Positions 27,938 to 37,014 of a stretch of 64,000 bases of DNA are shown piece after piece. Source of the stretch: Niabella yanshanensis (GTDB lineage: Bacteria > Bacteroidota > Bacteroidia > Chitinophagales > Chitinophagaceae); NCBI RefSeq assembly GCF_034424215.1, contig NZ_CP139960.1, positions 2,232,001-2,296,000 on the forward strand. Reading direction: 5' to 3'. The position numbers were made by a program, and so were the translations under genes. The notes below the pieces were generated by a model. It saw only the letters and a list, made by a program, of their open reading frames with translations, did not search any database and was not told the DNA's origin. The stretch's first letter is position 1; every line of letters starts with the position of its first letter.

Positions 27938-28052
27938 TAATTCCGGCAGGGAAACGATAACTTTTCGAATAAGACGGCTATAGCCTCCGAATAACAACAG
28001 TTCCTTAATCAACAAAAAATATTTAGTATCTATATTTACGCAAAATATTATT

Positions 28053-28733
28053 ATGCAATTCACCTACTTTGGCCAGTCCTCTTTTCTGGTAACTATAAGC
28101 GGTAAAAAACTATTATTCGATCCCTTTATAAGTGGCAATCCTCTGGCACAACATATTGATATTGGAAAAATTGAGGCGGATTTTATCTTAGTTTCACATG
28201 GCCATGGAGATCATATTGCCGATGTAGTACCAATTGCTAAAAGAACCGGCGCCAAAATAATAACGTCCCCTGAAGTAGCCGGCTGGTTGGGTAAGCAAGG
28301 GCTTGAGAATATACACGAGCTCAATCACGGAGGCCCTGTAACTTTTGAGTTCGGGAAAGTGCGAGCTGTGAATGCCATACATTCATCAGGTTTGCCGGAT
28401 GGCTCCTACGGCGGCAATCCATTGGGATTTGTTATTACTTCGGAAGAGATCAATTTTTACTTTGCAGGAGATACGGCATTAACGATGGATATGCAATTGA
28501 TACCTATGTTTACTCATTTGAACTTTGCAGTACTACCTATTGGCGGGAACTATACAATGGACGCGGCTGATGCCATTATAGCTTCTGACTTTATTAAATG
28601 CGACGAGATCATCGGCGTGCATTACAACACCTTTGACCTTATAAAGATTGACACAAACGCAGCAGTAGCCGCTTTCACTGAAGCAGGTAAGAATTTATTA
28701 TTACCCCAGGTTGGTGAAACGATAGAATTTTAA
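28053..28733 (+). CDS. Metal-dependent hydrolase, UPF0173 family (metallo-beta-lactamase fold)
   Basis: The 226-residue protein carries the metal-binding SHGHGDHIAD motif near residue 50, further His residues (NAIHSSG, IGVHYNTF) and the Asp in FAGDTALTMD, all typical of UPF0173/YtkL-type hydrolases. It is cytoplasmic. The family's substrate is unknown. It stands alone between fusA and a lipoprotein gene. Confidence 0.92.
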   Translation: MQFTYFGQSSFLVTISGKKLLFDPFISGNPLAQHIDIGKIEADFILVSHGHGDHIADVVPIAKRTGAKIITSPEVAGWLGKQGLENIHELNHGGPVTFEFGKVRAVNAIHSSGLPDGSYGGNPLGFVITSEEINFYFAGDTALTMDMQLIPMFTHLNFAVLPIGGNYTMDAADAIIASDFIKCDEIIGVHYNTFDLIKIDTNAAVAAFTEAGKNLLLPQVGETIEF

Positions 28734-28755
28734 AAAGAAAGATAGTCAGGAAGGA

Positions 28756-29574
28756 TCATAATATTTCTGTTGCCAACAACAGCAATACGTTATCCTTGTC
28801 AAATAATTTCAAACTGTTACCGACAACCTGGTATTTGTTAACCAGCGGTAACAGTTTGGAAAAAACTGATTCATTAGCAGCTGCATCCTTACAATACATT
28901 TCGGTTGTGGCAGCGTCACCCAAAGCCATATGATAGGTATGGTCAGCAGTTACTTTAAAAGAAAACCTGTTACACCCTACTCCGGCCTGAGCTCTGGCCA
29001 GATCGGTAAGGTCTAAAAAACTTTTACCTTTTGTCAGTTGCTCATTATTGGCATTGATCATTTCCTGTATCAACCATTTTCTGCTTATAGAATTCCCCTC
29101 ATCGTCTGACGCCCTTTCTGCAGAGAAAACAATATGTCCATCTTTAGCCAGCAAGCGAAGTAGTTTGTCGGTTACAGAAAATGAGTATACAGACTCCAGG
29201 CTCAATTTTAATGTCTGATCTGCCAGATTATCCGTGCAGGATAATAAATGTGTACTGATATTGGCAATCTGCATTCTGTTGTTATGGCCGAACTTAGGTG
29301 TGAACGAAAAATACCGGCAACCGGCTGTTGCTCCGGAATGACGTATATCCCTTAGATCAATATATACATCTCCACCCGCTGGCATACCATCAGCACTCTT
29401 CACTTTCCATTTATGATGCAGTCCTTCCGTTTGCATCGAACTAACCAGGGGCGCTCCTTTTCTGCTACAGGCAACAATTGATAATCCAACCAAAATAATA
29501 TATAGTAACCTGTAAGAACGATTCATAACCATAAGTTTTTTCCTCTTTGCTAATGTACAGAGTTTTGCGCCCAA
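28756..29574 (-). CDS. Lipoprotein with two META (HslJ-like) domains
   Basis: The 272-residue frame probably starts at an internal Met (MNRSYRLL), 16 codons in, giving a lipoprotein signal ending LSIVAC. Two META-type repeats follow: HHKWKVKSADG...AGCRYFSFTPKFG (about 50-145) and SRKWLIQEMINANN...GVGCNRFSFKVT (about 160-270). META domains such as HslJ are linked to novobiocin and heat-shock phenotypes, but their biochemical role is unclear. It is probably a periplasmic or outer-membrane lipoprotein. Confidence 0.8.
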   Translation of the reverse strand: MGAKLCTLAKRKKLMVMNRSYRLLYIILVGLSIVACSRKGAPLVSSMQTEGLHHKWKVKSADGMPAGGDVYIDLRDIRHSGATAGCRYFSFTPKFGHNNRMQIANISTHLLSCTDNLADQTLKLSLESVYSFSVTDKLLRLLAKDGHIVFSAERASDDEGNSISRKWLIQEMINANNEQLTKGKSFLDLTDLARAQAGVGCNRFSFKVTADHTYHMALGDAATTEMYCKDAAANESVFSKLLPLVNKYQVVGNSLKLFDKDNVLLLLATEIL

Positions 29575-29664
29575 TTCAATATCTCACTTTTCACCTATTT
29601 CAATAATAAGGCCAGTTATTTATGAAAAACAGGTAGCTGCTGCATCTAAGAAGAAACAGATTCT

Positions 29665-29883
29665 ATGAGATTTCTTGTCTTGTTAATTTCTACAATAGTT
29701 TGCACCTATGGCTACGCTCAAATGCCAACATTAAAGGTGAATGGGGAAAAAGATAATCCGGTTATCCTGGAGCAAATGGATATCAATGTAGTCATTACCG
29801 GTAATATTGCTACCACCACCATGCAGCTGAGTTTTAAAAACAATGGTAGCCGGGTTTTGGAAGGCGAACTCACCTTTCAGTAA
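29665..29883 (+). pseudogene. Truncated N terminus of a VIT-domain secreted protein
   Basis: The 72-residue frame has a signal peptide (MRFLVLLISTIVCTYGYAQ) and the beginning of a VIT (vault/inter-alpha-trypsin) domain: ILEQMDINVVITGNIATT and TMQLSFKNNGSRVLEGELTF. Intact relatives continue directly with a PLP-containing strand and extend for several hundred to about a thousand residues. Here a TAA comes immediately after ELTFQ, and the following 170 bp do not restore the domain in any frame I could read. It is most likely a 3'-deleted remnant. Confidence 0.7.
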
Positions 29884-30274
29884 GCAGGTATGGGAAAATG
29901 AGCGAAGCCGTGCCAGTGTCAAGAGCGCGGGCTAACCGCCAGGTCCATAGTGTTGAAGACGCGGGTGTACTTGCTATTTCAGATTGTATGGAGTGTAGGC
30001 GATAGTAAATATGTAAAGCTCACCAACTAATCTCATATTTTTCATATTATTTAAACAGCTATAAGACCGAAATCTTATAGCTGTTTTGCTTTAAGCAAAC
30101 ATTTACTCCGTTTAATAGCCACTATTGATAGGTCTAAACGTGGTTATCTCTTTTTAGTGACTTATTGACCCCACAAAGCGACAATTTTGATATTATACTC
30201 AAGTTATCCCTGTTTTTTTTCTTTTTGAGCATAGAAAACGCTATTTTCCGCAGGTTTTAAAACTAATTATAAAT
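29884..30274. other. Intergenic region between VIT remnant and SusC gene
   Basis: These 391 bp show no gene. They include a strong terminator (listed separately) that probably belonged to the lost VIT gene, and the presumed promoter region of the SusC operon. I could not find an exact TAnnTTTG box there. Confidence 0.5.
30053..30086. terminator. Perfect 14-bp hairpin, bidirectional terminator
   Basis: AAACAGCTATAAGA (30053-30066) pairs perfectly with TCTTATAGCTGTTT (30073-30086) around CCGAAA, and TTTT at the end gives a plus-strand terminator. It separates the VIT remnant from the SusC operon. Confidence 0.85.
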
Positions 30275-33200
30275 ATGACATTAATTGTTTATGAGAAAAA
30301 AGGCAGTTTGCTGCCCTTTTTACGAAGCATGTCGAAAACAGGAGCAATCGCTTGTTTTTCACTGCTTCTTGTATTTCAGGCGAAAGCTGAAATAAATTTG
30401 AAGAATGACTTTGATTTAAAGACAAACATCTCTTACACAAAAAAGGCTTTTAAGACGGTTACCGGTCAGGTTATTAATGCAGACGGCAGTCCTGTTGAGA
30501 GTGCGGTGGTAAGCGTCAAAGGCCGTAACACTGTCACTACGACCGCTAATGATGGTAGTTTTTCTATAGAAGCCAATGAAGGAGACGAACTGATCATCTC
30601 TCATGCTTCCTATATTACACAAACCATTATAGTGGGGTCAACCAGTGCTATTACTGTCACCCTCCGGCAGAACATAGGTAATTTAGACCAGATTGTAGTG
30701 ACTGGTTATACCGAATACGCGAAACGCAACAGCCCCAGTGCTTCCACCCAGGTAAGCGCTGCAGATATCAATAAGGTTCCGATGAGCACCCTTGACCAGA
30801 TACTGCAGGGAAGGGTACCGGGTATGAGCGTTATATCAAGCTCGGGGCAACCAGGTCAGAGTGCTTCTGTAGTAATCAGGGGTATGGGATCTATAACCGG
30901 CACCACTACTCCTTTATATATTATGGATGGTATTCCTATAGAAAGTGGGTACTTCCAAACCATTAACCCGGAGGACATCGAATCAGTTACCGTATTGAAA
31001 GACGCCTCCGCCAAAGCATTGTATGGCTCCAGAGGCTCCAACGGTGTAATTGTGGTTACCACCAAAAAAGGCAAGAAAGGCAGGCTGAATATAGGCTACA
31101 GTTCGCAATATGGTTTCTCAACATTGACACAGCCGGGTTTTGAAATGATGGACACCCGTGAGCGCCTGCGATTTGAAGAAGAAGTAGGACTGGAAACCGG
31201 CCGTGATATTGGTCCGGGCTGGACGCTATCTTCTAAAAACCCGGATTATGCTACGCTGTCTCCTATTGAGCAACAACAAAGAAATAGTATCCTGGATAGC
31301 CTGGGACGGATCAATACCGATTGGAGGGATCTTTTCTTTCAGAACGCCAGCTTTATGCAGCAGCAACTGAGCCTGAGCGGTGGCAACGAAAATGTTCAGA
31401 CCTACAACGCAATAGGCCTGTGGCGAGAGCAGGGTATTGTAAAGGAAACCGGGCTGGACAGGTTTTCACTGCGCAGCAATACCAATATGAACTATGGCAA
31501 GTTTACCGCCGGCTTCAATATCAACCTCGGTTACTCCAGCTCCCGGTTCACTTATAATGAAGGAGGAACCAGCGTAGGGTCACCTATGGCATCAGTATAT
31601 TATGCACTACCTTACGAATACCCTTACACTCCCGACGGTGTATTTCATGCTACTGATGATGGGTTAGGCTTTTATGATACCCGCGAGGGAAGCAGGGGTA
31701 TCGACGTCTTATACGGTGCTTCGGACAAGACGGAACAATTTAAAACCATCCTTGGAGTTAACCTTGCTTATGAAATCATCAAAGGATTAAAAATCAGTAC
31801 CCGTAATGGCATTGACTATAGGAATTCAGTAGACCAGGTATTTATCAACCCCTTGTCTTATATTGGCAGCAGGCAGCCGGGCGAAAAGGGCGCTTTTGGA
31901 GAAGGATTCAGAAGATATTTTAACCTCGTATCGACCTCCGGTATTACTTATAAGAAAAGAGCCGGCATACACGATTTTGAAGCATCCGGATTCGTGGAAT
32001 ATGTGTACAACAATACCAGATCTTTTAGTTACCGAGGGTATGGCGTGGATGACCGGTTACCCGAAACGCCTGCCGGCATCACGGTTAGTACCGATTTCCT
32101 GCCAGATATATCTGGCACCCGTAGAAACAGTGCATTGTTTTCCTATATGGGCTTGGGCCGGTATACATTGAACAATAAATATACTTTAACCGCCAGCTAC
32201 CGATACGATGGCGCTTCTGTGTCGTCGGTACCACTTAAAAACCGCTGGCACGGCTTTTACTCTTTCGGCGCTAACTGGGATGTTAAGCAGGAAGATTTCT
32301 TAGCCACAACTGATATCATTACAGCCCTGAACTTAAGAGCCAGCTACGGCCAAACTGCCAGTTCTTTTGATAAATATTTTGAATACCTGCCGCTCTATGG
32401 CGTAGGAACTACCTATGGCGGCCAACAGGCCATTGTTCCCACTTTTATCGGGAACCCCGACTATGACTGGGAATACGTAGATGAACTCAATATAGGATTT
32501 GACATTTCACTTTTTAAAACACAAAGAGTAAAATTAACCGCTGACTGGTATAATAAGATCACCAGGAACATGTTTATAGATCTGAGACCTTCCGCCACTG
32601 CAGGAGCGGGGACCGATGGAGATATACCTTTAAGTTCGGCAAGAATGGCTAATAAGGGAATTGAATGGAGCCTGAGTGGCGATGTGATCCAAAAGCCAGA
32701 TTTTAACTGGAACATAGGCGTAAATGGAGCTTATAATAAAAACGAAATTTTACGGGTAAGTGATGTTACGGATTTTATACAGGAAGGCGATACCCGATGG
32801 ATTGAAGTAGGGCGTCCTTATGGCACTTACTATGCACCCAGGTGGGCCGGGGTAGACCCTGCAAATGGTGATGCGCTTTATTACAATCGGGATGGCTCTG
32901 TTACCAACGTGTATAGCGCGGAAGCACAATCAGTACCACTTTCTGCCAATATGTTCCCCAAATTAACCGGCGGTATTACTACTGCAGTGCGTTGGAAAAG
33001 TATAACAGTGAGTGCCTTGCTCGCGTTTGTATCAGACGTACAGCGCTGGAACAATATCGACTTTTACAATGAAAACGAGACCTACATGGGCAGCAACCAA
33101 AGCAGAAGAATGTTATATGATCGCTGGAAAAAACCAGGCGATAATACCACTCTGCAACGCATAGATGTACCAAGAAATTTTACTTCGAAAGATATACAGG

Positions 33201-33427
33201 ACGCCTCCTTTATGCGTTTAAGAAACCTGCAACTCAATTACAGCATTCCCGCTACCCTGTTGCAATCTACCAGGATTTTAAAATCTGTAGATGTTTTCGT
33301 ACAAGGGCAAAACCTGTTTACCTGGACCAACTGGCGCGGACTGGATCCTGAAAACAACCGCCAGTACGGCCGGTTTGAGTATCCGAATGCCCGGAAATAC
33401 ACCGCAGGTATAAATGTTAATTTTTAA
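30275..33427 (+). CDS. SusC/RagA-family TonB-dependent outer-membrane transporter
   Basis: The 1050-residue protein has an N-terminal signal, a carboxypeptidase-regulatory-like domain (TVTGQVINADGSPVESAVVS), a TonB box region, a plug domain with the SusC hallmarks (VIRGMGSITGTTTPLYIMDG and VTVLKDASAKALYGSRG) and a 22-strand barrel ending in an aromatic residue (GINVNF). It imports large oligomers across the outer membrane together with the SusD partner that follows 10 bp later. Its neighbours encode cyanophycinases and an isoaspartyl peptidase instead of glycan enzymes, so the cargo is inferred to be cyanophycin or its beta-Asp-Arg products. Confidence 0.96.
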   Translation: MTLIVYEKKGSLLPFLRSMSKTGAIACFSLLLVFQAKAEINLKNDFDLKTNISYTKKAFKTVTGQVINADGSPVESAVVSVKGRNTVTTTANDGSFSIEANEGDELIISHASYITQTIIVGSTSAITVTLRQNIGNLDQIVVTGYTEYAKRNSPSASTQVSAADINKVPMSTLDQILQGRVPGMSVISSSGQPGQSASVVIRGMGSITGTTTPLYIMDGIPIESGYFQTINPEDIESVTVLKDASAKALYGSRGSNGVIVVTTKKGKKGRLNIGYSSQYGFSTLTQPGFEMMDTRERLRFEEEVGLETGRDIGPGWTLSSKNPDYATLSPIEQQQRNSILDSLGRINTDWRDLFFQNASFMQQQLSLSGGNENVQTYNAIGLWREQGIVKETGLDRFSLRSNTNMNYGKFTAGFNINLGYSSSRFTYNEGGTSVGSPMASVYYALPYEYPYTPDGVFHATDDGLGFYDTREGSRGIDVLYGASDKTEQFKTILGVNLAYEIIKGLKISTRNGIDYRNSVDQVFINPLSYIGSRQPGEKGAFGEGFRRYFNLVSTSGITYKKRAGIHDFEASGFVEYVYNNTRSFSYRGYGVDDRLPETPAGITVSTDFLPDISGTRRNSALFSYMGLGRYTLNNKYTLTASYRYDGASVSSVPLKNRWHGFYSFGANWDVKQEDFLATTDIITALNLRASYGQTASSFDKYFEYLPLYGVGTTYGGQQAIVPTFIGNPDYDWEYVDELNIGFDISLFKTQRVKLTADWYNKITRNMFIDLRPSATAGAGTDGDIPLSSARMANKGIEWSLSGDVIQKPDFNWNIGVNGAYNKNEILRVSDVTDFIQEGDTRWIEVGRPYGTYYAPRWAGVDPANGDALYYNRDGSVTNVYSAEAQSVPLSANMFPKLTGGITTAVRWKSITVSALLAFVSDVQRWNNIDFYNENETYMGSNQSRRMLYDRWKKPGDNTTLQRIDVPRNFTSKDIQDASFMRLRNLQLNYSIPATLLQSTRILKSVDVFVQGQNLFTWTNWRGLDPENNRQYGRFEYPNARKYTAGINVNF

Positions 33428-33437
33428 TCTGATCATC

Positions 33438-34850
33438 ATGAACACAAGAAAAATAGTTGCTTTTGCATTATTGACAGGACTTACATTCCAGTCCTGCTCC
33501 AAACTGGATTCGCCGCCCACCGATTTTATTGATCCCACCAAAGCCTTTCGAAATTTAGATGATCTGAATATGGGGGTGTTAGGTACTTATGCTGTGCTAA
33601 CTTCTACGCTTATTGAGGCTAGTGCCATAGTGTCGGACGAAGTAATGTACCCTACAGAAAATACCGTATCCAATAACACGGCGCACAGGTGGTTATATAA
33701 TTCCACATCAGGATCTGTCACATCGGCCTTTTACGAATACTATGAAGTTATTGATCGCGCTAACCGGGTACTGGAGGCTATTTCCGTGATTAAAGTGGGG
33801 GCCGCCGGTCAAAGCCGCCTGGATCAATACCACGCTGAAATGCTCGCCGTTAAAGCTTATTCTCATTTCGAACTGCTAAAGGCCTACGCTTCTTCCTATG
33901 AGCCTGATGGAATGGGCGTGCCTTATATGAAAGAGCGCAAAGTAGGTTACCCGGCAAGAGAATCAGTGAAATCAAATTTCGACAATATCAATGCAGATCT
34001 CAAAGCCGCCAAAGAACTGATGTCTCCAGGTTTTAACGACAATACACGTATTACCAGATCCGGTATAGCTGCTATACAGGCAAGAGTTGCTTTATACGAA
34101 AAAAAATGGAGCGACGCTGTTACCTATGCGTCCGAAGTGATCGCTGCAGAGCCTTTGGCTCCGAAAAGCGATTTCAGCAAAATATGGGATGACAATAGCC
34201 AGTCAGAAGTGATCTGGAAACTGGCCAGAGTGATCGGGGATTCACGCCTGGGAGCTGCATTTTTTCGCGAAACGGGCGAAATTGTGCTGTATGCCCCTTC
34301 GTTCAAATTGATCGATCAGTTTGGTACGGTAGCTCAACGAGCAGACGATGTTCGCTTCGACAGTTATATTCAATATGCTCCTGCCCGGCCAGCTGGTAAA
34401 TCGCAATACCTGGTTAATAAATATGTCGGTGGTGATGCTGCTTATCGCGGGCTTACTGCCGTTAAGCTGTTTCGCGCTGGAGAAATGTATTTAATAAAAG
34501 CAGAAGCTGAATTGGAAAATACAAATGGTACAGCAGCCATTGCTGCGGCAGCCAAAGATCTGAATGATTTGAGAAGAGCCCGGATCTACAATTATATTGA
34601 CCAGAATTTTACTGATAAGCAAAGTCTCTTAAATGCTATCTACAACGAACGTTTTAAAGAGCTGGCGTTTGAAGGCCACCGCTTTTTTGATCTGAAACGC
34701 AGGAATCTACCGGTAGAGCGTACCACACAGGATGCCATCAATACATCAGGAGCGGTGAGGTTAGATCCAACAGCGGCTCAATATTGTTTCCCCATTGCAG
34801 CAAATGAAATGTCTGTTAATAAAAATATGATCCAAAACCCGAATTATTAA
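33438..34850 (+). CDS. SusD/RagB-family surface lipoprotein
   Basis: I chose the ATG at 33438, which gives a good lipoprotein signal (MNTRKIVAFALLTGLTFQSC, lipidated Cys20) and a 10-bp gap after SusC; a start at 33414 would overlap SusC. The 470-residue body has the SusD helical TPR-like fold with YHAEMLAVKAYSHFELLKAY, and the C-terminal RagB block NERFKELAFEGHRFFDLKR. The C terminus ends NMIQNPNY. It forms the lid that delivers substrate to SusC. Confidence 0.95.
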   Translation: MNTRKIVAFALLTGLTFQSCSKLDSPPTDFIDPTKAFRNLDDLNMGVLGTYAVLTSTLIEASAIVSDEVMYPTENTVSNNTAHRWLYNSTSGSVTSAFYEYYEVIDRANRVLEAISVIKVGAAGQSRLDQYHAEMLAVKAYSHFELLKAYASSYEPDGMGVPYMKERKVGYPARESVKSNFDNINADLKAAKELMSPGFNDNTRITRSGIAAIQARVALYEKKWSDAVTYASEVIAAEPLAPKSDFSKIWDDNSQSEVIWKLARVIGDSRLGAAFFRETGEIVLYAPSFKLIDQFGTVAQRADDVRFDSYIQYAPARPAGKSQYLVNKYVGGDAAYRGLTAVKLFRAGEMYLIKAEAELENTNGTAAIAAAAKDLNDLRRARIYNYIDQNFTDKQSLLNAIYNERFKELAFEGHRFFDLKRRNLPVERTTQDAINTSGAVRLDPTAAQYCFPIAANEMSVNKNMIQNPNY

Positions 34851-34868
34851 CCCCTGAGATTATTAGTA

Positions 34869-35930
34869 ATGAAAAAATTATATATCCTATTGGTTGCGGC
34901 AGTGTTGCTGACGAGCTGCGAAAAAAAGTGGGACCCCAATGATCCTTTCAGACCTGATGCTCCCCAACCTGCTGAGCCGGAGATCCGGTCAGCTTCTATT
35001 GGTATCGTTGGTGATGTAGCCGATGTACAAACCACCACCAAAAGTGGAATTGTGATCATGGGCGGAGGCGCGGACGTATCAGCAGCCTTTCAATGGATGA
35101 TAGCCCGGAGCGGTGGTGGCGATGTGGTGATCATCAGGGCAACAGGCACCGATGCTTATAACCCTTATATAAAAGGATTAGGAACCGTAAATTCGGTTGA
35201 AACATTGAAGATTGACTCCCGTAAGCTGGCAGATGATGAGGGCGTAGCTAAAATCATCCGCGATGCAGAAATGCTGTTTATTGCCGGGGGTGATCAATCT
35301 GATTATACCGGGTATTGGAAAGGCACTAAGGTAATGGCTGCGATCAATTATTTACTGACTGAGAAAAAAGTACCTGTAGGCGGTACCAGCGCCGGTGCAG
35401 CCATTCTTAGCAATTATTATTTTAGTGGAGAAAGAGGTACTTTGGAGTCTGCCGAAGCATTGGCTAATCCATACGCTCAAAAAGTAACCCTTGGCCGGGA
35501 GGATTTCCTGAAAGCACCATTCCTTCAAAATGTAATAACCGACCAGCATTTTAGTCAACGTAACCGCCAGGGGCGTTCTATCACATTCCTGGGCAGGATC
35601 ATGAAAGACTGGAGTAAAACGCCTAATGGCATTGCCGTTGATGAAGCCACGGCAGTGTGTATCGATGAAACCGGTATAGCACAGGTAGTAGGTTCAAACA
35701 AAGCTTATTTTCTAAAAACAAATGCCGCCAAAGCTCCCGAAACCTTCACTTCGGGAAGCCCGGTTACCTGGAACAACAGTGGCCAGGCGATACAGGTATC
35801 AACTATTTCAGCAGCCGCAACCGCCAATAAATTTAATATGACCAGTTTTGAACCGGAAACCACAGCCGGCCTGGAAAAGTTCTGGTGGTCGGTGATAGGT
35901 GGAAATTGGGTTCAGTCCCCTCGTCCTTAA
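34869..35930 (+). CDS. Lipoprotein cyanophycinase (peptidase family S51)
   Basis: The 353-residue protein has a lipoprotein signal (MKKLYILLVAAVLLTSC, Cys17). The S51 fold follows: GIVIMGGGADVSAAF, FIAGGDQ (Gln143), the nucleophile elbow GGTSAGAA (Ser174), TDQHFSQRNRQGR (Asp225, Gln226, His227, Arg231, Arg233, Arg236) and GIAVDEATAV. The GGDQ and DQHFxxRxRxxR residues are those I recall as lining the beta-Asp-Arg pocket of Synechocystis CphB, so real cyanophycin specificity is plausible. Being a lipoprotein beside SusCD it may sit on the cell surface and cut polymer before import. A C-terminal extension of about 70 residues is unassigned. Confidence 0.88.
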   Translation: MKKLYILLVAAVLLTSCEKKWDPNDPFRPDAPQPAEPEIRSASIGIVGDVADVQTTTKSGIVIMGGGADVSAAFQWMIARSGGGDVVIIRATGTDAYNPYIKGLGTVNSVETLKIDSRKLADDEGVAKIIRDAEMLFIAGGDQSDYTGYWKGTKVMAAINYLLTEKKVPVGGTSAGAAILSNYYFSGERGTLESAEALANPYAQKVTLGREDFLKAPFLQNVITDQHFSQRNRQGRSITFLGRIMKDWSKTPNGIAVDEATAVCIDETGIAQVVGSNKAYFLKTNAAKAPETFTSGSPVTWNNSGQAIQVSTISAAATANKFNMTSFEPETTAGLEKFWWSVIGGNWVQSPRP

Positions 35931-35961
35931 TGACTCACAGAAAAATAAAATACATTTAAAA

Positions 35962-37014
35962 ATGAGCACTATTCTAAAAACTTTTTTTTCAGTTCTGGCT
36001 TGTAGCATCATCATGCTATCCTGCAGCGATAAACCAGCAAACACTGATAACTCCAGATATGTGATGGTTATTCATGGCGGTGCAGGTACCATTGAAAAAA
36101 AATTCATGACGCCGGAAAAAGAAAAGTCCTACACGGCTGCGCTTACAGAAGCATTGCAGCATGGATATAACTTATTGAAGGAAGGGAAAACCTCGGTAGA
36201 AGCAGTGCAGGCAGCTATTAATGTAATGGAAAACTCTCCGTTGTTTAATGCAGGGAAAGGTGCCGTATTCACAAATGATGGCAAAAATGAACTGGATGCT
36301 TCCATCATGGATGGGCAAACCCTGAAAGCCGGCGCGGTAGCGGGTGTCACCAATATCAAAAATCCCATAAATGCGGCGATAGCCGTAATGAACCAATCAG
36401 AGCATGTAATGATGGTAGGCAGGGGTGCCGAGCAGTTTGCTGCGGCCAACGGCTGTGATACCGTCCCCCCTTCTTACTTTTTTACACAAGAGCGTTGGGA
36501 TCAGTTGCAAAGAACCATAAAGGAAGAAGAACAGGGTCGCGCAGCATATAACGATATTGATCCCCGAAAAAGTGAGATCTATGGCATTTCTGATAAAGAC
36601 AAAAAATTTGGAACGGTTGGAGCCGTGGCATTAGATAATAAAGGCAACCTGGCTGCCGGCACTTCTACTGGAGGAATGACTAATAAAAGATACGGTCGTG
36701 TAGGCGACTCCCCTATCATTGGTGCAGGTACTTATTGCAATAATGCCACTGCCGGTATTTCCTGTACGGGTTGGGGCGAATACTATATACGGGAAGTTGC
36801 GGCTAACCGTATGTCGGCGCTTATAGAACTGAAGAAGCTTCCTGTTAACGAAGCGGCCAAACAGGTTATTGAGGAGATCGGAAAAATGGGCGGCGACGGT
36901 GGTATCATTGGCCTCGATAAAGAAGGAAAAATCGCCATGGAATTTAATACATCAGGCATGTACCGCGGTACAGTTGATAAAAATGGTAAAATATCAGTAT
37001 ACATCTACAAATAA
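35962..37014 (+). CDS. Isoaspartyl peptidase / L-asparaginase (Ntn hydrolase), lipoprotein
   Basis: The ATG at 35962 gives 350 residues with a lipoprotein signal (STILKTFFSVLACSIIMLSC, Cys21); an upstream start would spoil it. The plant-type asparaginase fold is clear: VIHGGAGTI, NAGKGAVFTNDGKNELDASIMDG, the self-cleavage site KKFGTVGAVA with nucleophile Thr218, and RYGRVGDSPIIGAGTY. The enzyme cuts isoaspartyl (beta-Asp-X) dipeptides. In this operon it would split beta-Asp-Arg from cyanophycinase into aspartate and arginine. It begins 31 bp after the first cyanophycinase gene. Confidence 0.93.
   Translation: MSTILKTFFSVLACSIIMLSCSDKPANTDNSRYVMVIHGGAGTIEKKFMTPEKEKSYTAALTEALQHGYNLLKEGKTSVEAVQAAINVMENSPLFNAGKGAVFTNDGKNELDASIMDGQTLKAGAVAGVTNIKNPINAAIAVMNQSEHVMMVGRGAEQFAAANGCDTVPPSYFFTQERWDQLQRTIKEEEQGRAAYNDIDPRKSEIYGISDKDKKFGTVGAVALDNKGNLAAGTSTGGMTNKRYGRVGDSPIIGAGTYCNNATAGISCTGWGEYYIREVAANRMSALIELKKLPVNEAAKQVIEEIGKMGGDGGIIGLDKEGKIAMEFNTSGMYRGTVDKNGKISVYIYK

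Noticed and set aside
27848-28063. 71-codon minus-strand frame before the UPF0173 gene
   Set aside because: Overlaps the start of a certain gene and its promoter region; hydrophobic by AT bias.
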